64,000 bases of DNA, from NCBI GenBank assembly GCA_025055765.1, contig JANWWS010000013.1:248001-312000 (forward strand). Direction: 5' to 3'. Every line of letters begins with the position of its first letter. Positions within the stretch are counted from its first letter, which is position 1. The DNA comes from Leptospiraceae bacterium (GTDB lineage Bacteria; Spirochaetota; Leptospiria; Turneriellales; Turneriellaceae). Below the pieces are notes generated by a model, which saw only the letters and a program-made list of their open reading frames with translations, was not told the DNA's origin and did not search any database. Positions 1-6,948 of this stretch are shown here, one piece after another. The position numbers and the translations under genes were made by a program.

Positions 1-989
1 GGTACATGTTTATAGGCCGCAGCGTGAAAGATAATCTCCGGTTTTTCTCCTTCAAGTAAAAGATACATGCGGTCTTGATCTCGAATATCGGCTAAGACGG
101 CTTCCACATTGGGGTATGAAGAAAACTCCCTTTGTAAGTTATAGATGCCATACTCCCATTGATCGAGGAGGGTAAGTCGCGCCGGTTTATATGTTAGAAG
201 TTGGCGCGCGATTTCACTGCCAATAGAACCAGCAGCTCCCGTAATAAGAATGCGCTTGCCACAAAAAATTTTTTCTAAGGGTTTGGGGTCTAGCCGTATC
301 TCACTGCGCTTTACAAGATCCTCAATGCGCAACTGGCGGATGTCTGGTAAAATATGTTCTATTTTACGGGGTACTATCTTATATTGCAGCACAAAATTTT
401 CCAAGCTATCAAGAGTTTGTTGCAGTAGCTCAGCGGAGGGGGGCATGGTAAACCACACCTCCTTAACCTTTTCTTTTTCCACAATATCCCTAAGATTTTT
501 GCCAGCATAAACTTGGTAAGCACCCAACCGACTACCTATTTTTTGGGGATCATTATCAACAAATGCCGCAATACGGTAGGGATGGGCTACCTCCCGGCTC
601 TGCATTTCTTGCAGCAGATTATGAGCAACACTCCCCGCTCCATAGATCACTACGGGTATTTCACCTTTCATTTTGGTCAATAGTTCCCGGTTTAAAGCAA
701 AGTACCAACTCATGCGGTGCAAAAGGGAGGCGAGAGGCAAAAAGCCAAGCCTGAGAAAAAAATCCTCAGGCTTATTAAAAAAGAAATTAACGGCCAAAGC
801 AGAGATGAGTGGCAGAAAAAGGGCTCTTACGAAAGATAAAAAGTAAAGCCTGCGTATATCCTCCTTTTTCTCTCTCCAAAAAAAAGAAAAAATAGCAAAA
901 AGCAAAAAAGCCAAGACAAATGCCTGCGTATCTTTAAAGAGCCAATAATAAGCAATGAGGATTACGAGAGCTTCTATAATAAAAAACAC
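1..989 (-). CDS. FlaA1/CapD-type nucleotide-sugar dehydratase, C-terminus beyond window
   Basis: This is a membrane-anchored NAD-dependent nucleotide-sugar 4,6-dehydratase or epimerase of the FlaA1/CapD family, which prepares sugars for surface polysaccharide or glycans. The frame is open from a GTG at 989 to the window edge (329 residues seen). Residues 1-95 are largely hydrophobic, giving two or three membrane segments. A first Rossmann-like CoA-binding domain carries IYGAGS (115-120) and the RIEDLVKR signature (221-228). The catalytic Rossmann domain starts with ITGAAGSIGSE (249-259), and HAAAYKHV (322-329) is the family signature at the edge. Family members usually have four membrane helices and about 600 residues, so this N-terminus looks short. 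The GTG start is the first possible one after an in-frame TAG; the ribosome site is weak. Confidence 0.85.
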   Translation of the reverse strand, partial: MFFIIEALVILIAYYWLFKDTQAFVLAFLLFAIFSFFWREKKEDIRRLYFLSFVRALFLPLISALAVNFFFNKPEDFFLRLGFLPLASLLHRMSWYFALNRELLTKMKGEIPVVIYGAGSVAHNLLQEMQSREVAHPYRIAAFVDNDPQKIGSRLGAYQVYAGKNLRDIVEKEKVKEVWFTMPPSAELLQQTLDSLENFVLQYKIVPRKIEHILPDIRQLRIEDLVKRSEIRLDPKPLEKIFCGKRILITGAAGSIGSEIARQLLTYKPARLTLLDQWEYGIYNLQREFSSYPNVEAVLADIRDQDRMYLLLEGEKPEIIFHAAAYKHV

Positions 990-1044
990 ATGCCCCTAGT
1001 GCGAAGCGAAAACACAAAATAAAGCTAAATTCCCTGCTTTTTAC

Positions 1045-1072
1045 TTGCCGCAGCCATGGCTCCTTCTATGTT
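1045..1072 (+). promoter_or_regulatory. Promoter giving a leaderless mRNA for the 1078 lipoprotein
   Basis: TTGCCG (1045-1050), a 16-base spacer and TATGTT (1067-1072) form a sigma-70-like promoter. Only five bases separate the -10 box from the ATG at 1078, so the expected transcription start falls on or next to the start codon. No Shine-Dalgarno sequence precedes the ATG, and an in-frame TAA at 1072-1074 excludes an upstream start. Confidence 0.5.
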
Positions 1073-1077
1073 AACCC

Positions 1078-1800
1078 ATGCTATTGCGCCTTCTTTTGGC
1101 TCTTTCCTTTGCCTTGTTTGTACTTTTCTCATGCAAGAAGACAGCACGAGACATAAGCAGCGGGGCTTTTACCGAGATCAAAATGTTCCTCTTTTACCAA
1201 GAGCAAAACCCTGCGCTGCGTCGTACTGTACTTTCTCGACTTACCCCTCTTTTGGCAAACCGAGAGGGTCTTGAGGTTTTTCGGCCCCTAGAAGGTGTGC
1301 ACTTACTCTTAAGTGGTAGGCCAGTGCACCTCCTGGTCACCCTTGAGGGAGAGTGGGAAGAAACAGAAAATCTCAAAAGAGAGTTAGACAGTGCCGGATT
1401 TCCCTCGGCCTTTGTTTTACAAGCGGCCATACTTGCCCAACCTGCAGGATATACGGGAAGTGGGGGGGATCTCCCCTACACGGTATTAGGTCTTGAGAAA
1501 AGATCTTTTTCTTTTAATAGGCTATACTACGAGCTAAAGGAAAATATCATCGACCAAGAGGAAAAAGAGCTCTACCGTGACATAGCCGATATCTCGGTGG
1601 CAACCTACTTTTGCCTCACAAGAAGTCTTTGCGACAGCATAAGACTTCTTCGTCTCACCCAGCTATCCCTTGCAGGATCCACGATTCTCAACGGGCTCTA
1701 TGAGCGCAGCTTGCAGAAAACACAAGACGTATCTCTTTTCTTTTTGCGCAAGCTACCTACAACAGATATAATCAGAGCTTACGAGTTTAGTTCTAGATAA
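1078..1800 (+). CDS. Lipoprotein of unknown function
   Basis: I do not recognise a domain in this 240-residue protein. It begins with a type II signal peptide: a hydrophobic stretch ending in LFSC, with Cys at residue 19 as the probable lipidated residue. The mature part is mixed alpha/beta with no long low-complexity segment and few cysteines. The start is fixed by an in-frame stop just upstream and by the promoter immediately before it. It is divergent from the FlaA1-like gene, and its 3' end overlaps the 3' end of ptsI by 22 bases. An envelope location is likely; the role is unknown. Confidence 0.7.
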   Translation: MLLRLLLALSFALFVLFSCKKTARDISSGAFTEIKMFLFYQEQNPALRRTVLSRLTPLLANREGLEVFRPLEGVHLLLSGRPVHLLVTLEGEWEETENLKRELDSAGFPSAFVLQAAILAQPAGYTGSGGDLPYTVLGLEKRSFSFNRLYYELKENIIDQEEKELYRDIADISVATYFCLTRSLCDSIRLLRLTQLSLAGSTILNGLYERSLQKTQDVSLFFLRKLPTTDIIRAYEFSSR

Positions 1801-3410
1801 AGCTCTATGCGGTTTTTGAGACTGTCGGTTTGGCAAATCGCCTTTAAGCTCTTCTTTGCTTTGTCGATATCAATTTGATCCAGGTGCTGCAATAAGTAAG
1901 GGAGCTGTGCCACATTGATAGAAAAGTCTCTAAAACCCATGGCGACAAGTAGGCTTAACCAGCCTCGGCGAGATAGGAGCTCCCCGCAGTGGATAACCTT
2001 TTTGCCGTGACTTTGTCTTTGCAAACTTTCTAATAATGAGAGATTACCCTGATGCAAAAGGTAACCAAGACTTTTTTCATCAGAGCTATGACGCTCCGTT
2101 CCCGTGTGGAACTGAAAGAGATCATTAGTACCAATGTTGTAGGAATAAACGAGATTTTTCCAAAAGGGAAGCATATGGCAACTAGCCGGGGTTTCGAGCA
2201 TAGCTGCAATGGGGATTTCTTCTGAGGTAAGTTTAGCAAGTATTTTTTTTACAAAAAGAATTTCTTCTGTAAAACTAACCATAGGTATTAGTATGACTAA
2301 CTGGCAGCGCACTCTCTCATGAGCCCGCACGAGTGCCTTTAGCTGGGTCTTTAAAATGTCAGGGTTTTTAATTAAATAGCGAATAGAGCGCTCACTTAAG
2401 GGAATTTTTTCGTCTCGATGGAATTTTTTATCTTGAGAGATATCAAAAAGGCGAAAGTAAAAAAGCTGGCCAGAGAAGGGTGCCATCATCTCTCTATAAA
2501 ATTCCTCTTGTTCCTTAAAGGAGGGATATTTATCTTTTTCGAGGAAAAATATCTCGCTACGGAATAAACCAACTTGTCGCACAGGGCTTGCCTCAATAGC
2601 TTTTAATTCCTCAGGTAAAGAGAGATTGAGAAAAACCCCAAACCCCCTTTTTATTTTATTCGGAGGAACAAGAGATGGTATTTGAGCGGCTTTTCCTTTG
2701 GTGGGGTAAAGGTAGAGCCGGCCGTGGAGGGCATCTAGAGTAACTGTTTTACCCTCCAGTTCTTGGCTTAAAGGTTGCTCTATTCCATAAAGCAGAGGTT
2801 TTTCCAAAGCACGAGCTACGATAAGTTCATGGGCCGTGGGCGAGCTTTGCTCAAGGATAAAACCCCGTGCCCCCGCACGCGCAAGCTCAATAAGCTCTCC
2901 GGGCAACAAAGAGGAGGCGTAGACAAGAGCGCCCTCAAAGGCAGAAGCAGGTTTTTTCTCTTGTTGAAAACAAGACAAGAGCCGACTCTTAATGTCTTCT
3001 ACATCGCGGGCTTTTTCCTGTATCAAGAGATCAGGTATTTTTTTTAAGGATTGAATAAATTGCTCAAAGACCTCAGCAATGGCGTGGGGAGCACTCTTTT
3101 TTTCTTGATAGATCTTCCACTCAATCTCGCGGGAAACTACGGGATCAGCTAGAGCCATGAGGTGGGTCTCTATGACCCCCACCGCTGCCCTTGCCTGTGG
3201 GTTATCATTGTTTCTTAGGTAGCGGATTTGTCTCTTGAGTTCTGCACTCACATGGCGTCGAGCCGTCTGCCATCTTTTGTCTTCTACCTCCGGTGGCTCC
3301 GCAAGAGCTGGCCGCTGAAAAGAGCTTTCTCCCTTATAGAAAAGAAGCCTGCCTGTGACAAAGCCTGAGCAGCCAATATGGGCTAATATGACTTTCGTGC
3401 TTCTAGCCAC
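1779..3410 (-). CDS. ptsI: Phosphoenolpyruvate-protein phosphotransferase (Enzyme I-like)
   Basis: Enzyme I of the phosphotransferase system takes phosphate from PEP onto a histidine and passes it to HPr. Visible marks in order: the N-terminal GCSGFVTGRLLF strand, the phospho-histidine segment as SSPTAHELIVAR, and the PEP-binding barrel with GLFRSE, FRLFDISQDK, SIGTND-like NIGTND and the active-site CGE. The usual NPxLGxR segment is altered (IPLSERSIR) but keeps its arginine. No HPr or EII gene is nearby, so the role could be regulatory rather than sugar uptake. A longer frame reaches 3551 but would run into metF. I chose GTG 3410 because it puts the first conserved strand close to the N-terminus, as in the family. 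About 543 residues, against roughly 570 usually. Confidence 0.85.
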   Translation of the reverse strand: MARSTKVILAHIGCSGFVTGRLLFYKGESSFQRPALAEPPEVEDKRWQTARRHVSAELKRQIRYLRNNDNPQARAAVGVIETHLMALADPVVSREIEWKIYQEKKSAPHAIAEVFEQFIQSLKKIPDLLIQEKARDVEDIKSRLLSCFQQEKKPASAFEGALVYASSLLPGELIELARAGARGFILEQSSPTAHELIVARALEKPLLYGIEQPLSQELEGKTVTLDALHGRLYLYPTKGKAAQIPSLVPPNKIKRGFGVFLNLSLPEELKAIEASPVRQVGLFRSEIFFLEKDKYPSFKEQEEFYREMMAPFSGQLFYFRLFDISQDKKFHRDEKIPLSERSIRYLIKNPDILKTQLKALVRAHERVRCQLVILIPMVSFTEEILFVKKILAKLTSEEIPIAAMLETPASCHMLPFWKNLVYSYNIGTNDLFQFHTGTERHSSDEKSLGYLLHQGNLSLLESLQRQSHGKKVIHCGELLSRRGWLSLLVAMGFRDFSINVAQLPYLLQHLDQIDIDKAKKSLKAICQTDSLKNRIELYLELNS

Positions 3411-3529
3411 ATATTCTCGTTGTAAGATGCTTGTGATGTGTAAACAAAAACCTAACGTTTTAATTAACCCCGTTGAGATTTTCTCTTCCAAGCCCTTGAC
3501 AGAGTGAAAAAAACTGCTTTTTTGCACCT

Positions 3530-4489
3530 GTGAAGAGCGAGGGGACCCCAACCGTCTTGGAAATTCTTGACCGCGAGTCCTTTACGGTTTCTGCCGAAAT
3601 CATCCCCCCCCGCAATGGTGCCGATATTACCGAAATTTTTCAGCAAATCAACGAGCTCCATGAGGCAGGCTTTCATTTTATTTCTGTTACTCACGGTGCT
3701 GGTGGTTCTCTGCGTGGGGGAACACTCCCTATTGCCCATTATGCGCAGACCAAACAAAATATGACGGCGATAGCCCACCTAACCTGCCGCGGTTTTTCAC
3801 GAGAAGATTTAGAGAATATCCTTATCGATCACTTTTACTTTGGCATACGCAATATCTTAGCTCTAAGAGGTGATCCCCCCACGGGTAGCGAGGGAACATT
3901 TGAACCGCATCCAAGGGGATATCGTTTTGCTTATGAACTCATTGCCCAAATACGCAACATGAATGAGGGCCGATATCTGGTACGCCCCCATTTTGACCCC
4001 CCGGGGGAATATCGTCCTGGACTTCCCACGAATTTTTGTATTGGCGCCGCTAGCTATCCCGAAGACCCCGAACCCCAAAGACTAGAGTATCTCGTGAAAA
4101 AAAAAGAGGCAGGAGCTGAGTTTAGTATCACCCAAATGGTTTTTGACCTGCGTGTCTTGGAAGATTTTTATGCCAGAGTAACAGAGCTTTGGGGACATAG
4201 CTTTCCTATATTACCTGGGATACGAATCCCGACAAGCCTCACCCAGCTTGAAAGACTAGAAAAAAAATTTGGAGTGAGCATACCCCGAGATCTGAGGCAA
4301 TCGATGGCAAACGCCGAAAACAAGGGGGCACAAGCCATGCACAGGGTCGGTGAAGACTGGGCTGTCGAATTTGTGGAAGCTTGCCGAAAAATGGGGATTA
4401 AGGGTATTCACATGTTTATTATGGGGAATACCACTTTACCCATTAAAGTAAAAAAAAGACTTCGGATACCAAACTACCATGCTAGCTGA
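3530..4489 (+). CDS. metF: Methylenetetrahydrofolate reductase
   Basis: MetF is an FAD enzyme that reduces 5,10-methylene-THF to 5-methyl-THF, supplying methyl groups for methionine. The 319-residue length and barrel motifs fit: SAEIIPPR at the N-terminus, the SVTHGAGG segment, ILALRGDPP, FCIGAASYPE, and FSITQMVFD near residue 195. The start is a GTG with no clear ribosome site. It is divergent from ptsI, and its 3' end overlaps the next gene by 11 bases, so the two probably share a transcript. No methionine synthase lies in the window. Confidence 0.92.
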   Translation: MKSEGTPTVLEILDRESFTVSAEIIPPRNGADITEIFQQINELHEAGFHFISVTHGAGGSLRGGTLPIAHYAQTKQNMTAIAHLTCRGFSREDLENILIDHFYFGIRNILALRGDPPTGSEGTFEPHPRGYRFAYELIAQIRNMNEGRYLVRPHFDPPGEYRPGLPTNFCIGAASYPEDPEPQRLEYLVKKKEAGAEFSITQMVFDLRVLEDFYARVTELWGHSFPILPGIRIPTSLTQLERLEKKFGVSIPRDLRQSMANAENKGAQAMHRVGEDWAVEFVEACRKMGIKGIHMFIMGNTTLPIKVKKRLRIPNYHAS

Positions 4490-5276
4490 TCTCGAAAGCC
4501 GATTTCATTGTATGTATGAAACAGTTCTTTTTGCTGGCAAAAGGCTCATGGATTTTTTTGGCAAAAAAGAGCTTTTTGTCAGACATAAGGATAAAGAAAA
4601 CCCTGTTAGCGAAGCTGACTTAACCGTAAATGCCATTATTTTGGACAGTATTGCGCACTATTTCCCCCAAGACAGCTATGTTTCGGAGGAAACGGAGGAA
4701 ACTTCTAGACCAACAAAAAACAAGGAATATCGTTGGGTAATTGATCCTCTCGATGGCACGAAACCCTTTTTACGGGGGAGGGATGAATTTTCTATCTCTG
4801 TCGGTCTCTTATACCACGACATACCTGCCCTGGGCTTTATCTACAACCCAGCAAAGGAATTCTATCTATGCGGGGGCTATGGGATGGGAATTTACTTTTT
4901 TCATGAGCGACTCGACTTAACTCAAGCCCCAACAAAAAAACCCGATGAGATACGCATTGTTGTCTCGCGCACAGAGTTAAAAGAAAACTTATTTGAAGAT
5001 CTATCCTCTTTTTCGCTGACCGGGATTAGCTCAGTGGCTTATAAAATAGCCCTGGTAGTTAAGGGCAACTTTGATCTCTTTATCTCCCGTAGACCCAAAA
5101 ATGAATGGGATATTGCGGCCGGAGCCGCCTTGCTGCGTGAGCGTGGATTTTTCCTCTATGATAGTTTCTTTGAGCCAATATCTTTTCATAATGATCATCC
5201 CCAGAAAACCGGGATTATCTGTGGGGATCCCCAATATTTGGATATACTTAAGTCTATTTGGCACCAGAATTTTTAA
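4479..5276 (+). CDS. Inositol monophosphatase-family phosphatase (CysQ/HisN-like)
   Basis: This 265-residue protein belongs to the Mg-dependent, lithium-sensitive sugar-phosphatase family. The metal site is visible: SEE, then DPLDGTKPFLRG, and the C-terminal WDIAAGAALLRERG. The DGTKPF form of the motif resembles CysQ (3'-phosphoadenosine 5'-phosphate phosphatase) and HisN-like members more than inositol monophosphatase, but the substrate cannot be fixed from sequence alone. A second family member lies at 49509-50291. The ATG start overlaps the end of metF, implying translational coupling. The gene ends on a TTAA shared with the convergent lptF/G gene. Confidence 0.85.
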   Translation: MLADLESRFHCMYETVLFAGKRLMDFFGKKELFVRHKDKENPVSEADLTVNAIILDSIAHYFPQDSYVSEETEETSRPTKNKEYRWVIDPLDGTKPFLRGRDEFSISVGLLYHDIPALGFIYNPAKEFYLCGGYGMGIYFFHERLDLTQAPTKKPDEIRIVVSRTELKENLFEDLSSFSLTGISSVAYKIALVVKGNFDLFISRRPKNEWDIAAGAALLRERGFFLYDSFFEPISFHNDHPQKTGIICGDPQYLDILKSIWHQNF

Positions 5277-6385
5277 GTAGCGGCTTTGCGGTAAACATAA
5301 ATGCATAAGAAAAGGGAGAGGAAATTAGCTAAATTAGCTGCCAAAAAGGGCGGTAAAACCCCCGCCTCCCCCATAGCTGTGCCAAAGTACATTATGAAAA
5401 AATAGCCAATGGTAAAGGTCATCGCAAGACCAATGCTTGAGGCAAGAGAAGTGCGCCTCTGGCGATTACCCAACCTACCCCCTGTGGTTGCTAGGAATGC
5501 CCCTATAAAAGTTACAAAAAAACAGATCAGGGGATAGCTTAGATGCCACCAATATTCCGTGGCAAAGGAATTATACTTAGTCCCGGTTTTTTTCCGGTAA
5601 GCAATAATTTTACTTAATTCTATAATATTGCGCTCATCGGCCCCTGTAGTTTGGATGCCGCCAATTAGCTCCGAAAGCGATTCTGGTAAATACAGTTCGT
5701 ATTGAGGAAATTCTTCTTGACTTAAGAATTCTCCTCTCTCATCGAATTTCGTTAAGAGAACTTGGTGAAAACGCCACATGTTTTTATCATAATAGGCCTC
5801 TTCTGCCTCTAAGGTCAGCTTAGGTATACTTTGCTCTTGTAGCCAGAGAAGATGGAAACCATATATTTTGTTTTCCGACACCTCAATTCGCCCTAAAGTG
5901 TAGTAACGATCTGTGAATATTAAAGCCACATTGCGAAAATGAGAAGAGCTATACCGCCAGTGCTCTCCTCTTCCTCTAATTTTGTTAAGATAATTGTAGG
6001 ACTGATAGGCGCCAGGAAAAGAAATAAATTCATTGATAAAGAAAAACATTACAGAAAATACGAGAGAAAACAAGAGGATAGGCATCACCAACCTATAATA
6101 AGCACGACCCGCGGCAAGCACCACCATGACCTCGCTACTTGCGATAAATTGGGAGAGAGTAAAAGATACAGCAAAGAGAAGGGCCGGGGGCACAATATAA
6201 GTAAAGAAAGAGGGAATCGACCATGCATACATGAGTAAAATGTTAGAAAAGGGTCCCCCATAGCCTCCTAAGAAACGCAAGGTATCGTTCACCTTGGCAA
6301 TAAGGGCAATCCCCGTGAGCATAACGAGGGATCCCACCAAGGTCTTTAGGTAGGCTTTGAAAAAATAACGGTCTAAAATTTGCAT
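5273..6385 (-). CDS. LptF/LptG-family LPS export permease
   Basis: Membrane permease of the YjgP/YjgQ family, which with LptB pulls lipopolysaccharide from the inner membrane towards LptC-A-D/E. The N-terminus MQILDRYFFKAYLKT is typical. Three membrane helices follow, then a large periplasmic region (about residues 120-275), then three C-terminal helices, for 370 residues in all. A TTG fifteen bases upstream is possible, but ATG 6385 lies just after the stop of the upstream gene and matches the family start. LptF and LptG cannot be told apart here, and only one of the pair is in the window. The LptE-like lipoprotein at 35777-36580 may serve the same pathway. Confidence 0.88.
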   Translation of the reverse strand: MQILDRYFFKAYLKTLVGSLVMLTGIALIAKVNDTLRFLGGYGGPFSNILLMYAWSIPSFFTYIVPPALLFAVSFTLSQFIASSEVMVVLAAGRAYYRLVMPILLFSLVFSVMFFFINEFISFPGAYQSYNYLNKIRGRGEHWRYSSSHFRNVALIFTDRYYTLGRIEVSENKIYGFHLLWLQEQSIPKLTLEAEEAYYDKNMWRFHQVLLTKFDERGEFLSQEEFPQYELYLPESLSELIGGIQTTGADERNIIELSKIIAYRKKTGTKYNSFATEYWWHLSYPLICFFVTFIGAFLATTGGRLGNRQRRTSLASSIGLAMTFTIGYFFIMYFGTAMGEAGVLPPFLAANLANFLSLFLCIYVYRKAAT

Positions 6386-6387
6386 TT

Positions 6388-6657
6388 TTACGGCAGCCAA
6401 AGGTGAATACGATAAGGAGCCTCGGCAAATCGCGGCCCAAGATCAGCCCAAATTAAGTTTTTTTGAAAAAAAAGCGGAAACGGCCGCCACGAATCTTTAA
6501 AATAAACATAACCTTGTAGCCAAAAAGCCTTATCTAATGGTAATTCGTAGGCAATGCTAAGCTTACCCTTGCTATCAAGCTGGCCGGTAAAGAGCTTTTC
6601 TTCAAGACCAAGCAGCGCATAACTTGCTAACACGAAGGCAAGGACAAATCGCAACAT
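6388..6657 (-). CDS. Small exported protein of unknown function
   Basis: An 89-residue protein with a signal peptide (hydrophobic residues 3-17) followed by a beta-rich, aromatic-rich mature part (many Trp, Phe, Tyr). I recognise no domain. Its stop codon lies two bases before the ATG of the LptF/G permease, so the two are probably cotranscribed. Immediately upstream on the same strand is the 6S-like RNA, whose 3' end lies only about ten bases from this ATG. This gene may therefore share that transcript, much as E. coli 6S RNA is cotranscribed with ygfA. A role in the envelope is only a guess from context. Confidence 0.6.
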   Translation of the reverse strand: MLRFVLAFVLASYALLGLEEKLFTGQLDSKGKLSIAYELPLDKAFWLQGYVYFKDSWRPFPLFFQKNLIWADLGPRFAEAPYRIHLWLP

Positions 6658-6664
6658 CTAACAG

Positions 6665-6845
6665 AGGGCAGCCGCCTGTGCCGTTTCCAGATAATTGCCT
6701 GAACCCCGGATAAAAGTGGGTGCCCGCAAAAACAGGGTTACTCTTCAGGGCGTGCCCTTACTTTTACCCTGCCTTCTGTAAGGCGCCCTGTAATTTTGCA
6801 TTGGTTCAACGCATTACTCCGGGTGACGAACACCGCAGCCACCCC
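6665..6845 (-). ncRNA. ssrS: Structured RNA, probable 6S RNA
   Basis: Read on the minus strand, this stretch folds into one long interrupted hairpin of about 180 bases, the size and shape of 6S RNA. An 11-pair closing stem joins GGGGUGGCUGC to GCGGCUGCCCU. Beyond an internal loop, UUGAACC pairs with GGUUCAG, GCAAAA with UUUUGC and CAGGG with CCCUG. Several closing pairs are G-U, which pair only on this strand. The 5' part carries GGUGUUCGUCA, like the GAUGUUCG of E. coli 6S, and the 3' part carries GGGUUCAGG and ends near GGCGGC. TAACAT (6851-6856) is a fitting -10 box. 6S RNA binds sigma-70 RNA polymerase and mimics an open promoter. The identity is inferred by eye. Confidence 0.6.
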
Positions 6846-6910
6846 ATGGCATGTTACGAAGCTTCCCCAAAAAGAAAAGCATTTTTATGGTTTGCCGTAC
6901 CAAAAATTTG

Positions 6911-6939
6911 TTTATGTGGATAGGCTCTATTCGTATAAT
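6911..6939 (+). promoter_or_regulatory. Promoter of the delta-60 lipoprotein gene
   Basis: A perfect TATAAT lies at 6934-6939, nine bases before the ATG at 6949. A weak -35 (TTTATG, 6911-6916) sits 17 bases upstream. Transcription would start about three bases before the ATG, so the mRNA has almost no leader. No Shine-Dalgarno sequence is present. Confidence 0.5.
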
Positions 6940-6948
6940 TAAACAAAT

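Noticed and set aside
3411-3551. N-terminal extension of PtsI up to 3551
   Set aside because: It would overlap divergent metF and add 47 residues not found in Enzyme I before the first conserved strand.
5939-6238. A 99-residue plus-strand frame inside the LptF/G gene
   Set aside because: It is antisense to a clear membrane permease and strongly biased to Lys/Arg/Glu by codon shadowing.
6658-6860. Riboswitch, tmRNA, SRP RNA or RNase P RNA in the 6.66-6.86 kb gap
   Set aside because: Size and motifs do not fit: no GGAAGCAGC of SRP, no GAGGAAAGTCC of RNase P, too short for tmRNA, and no B12- or TPP-box.
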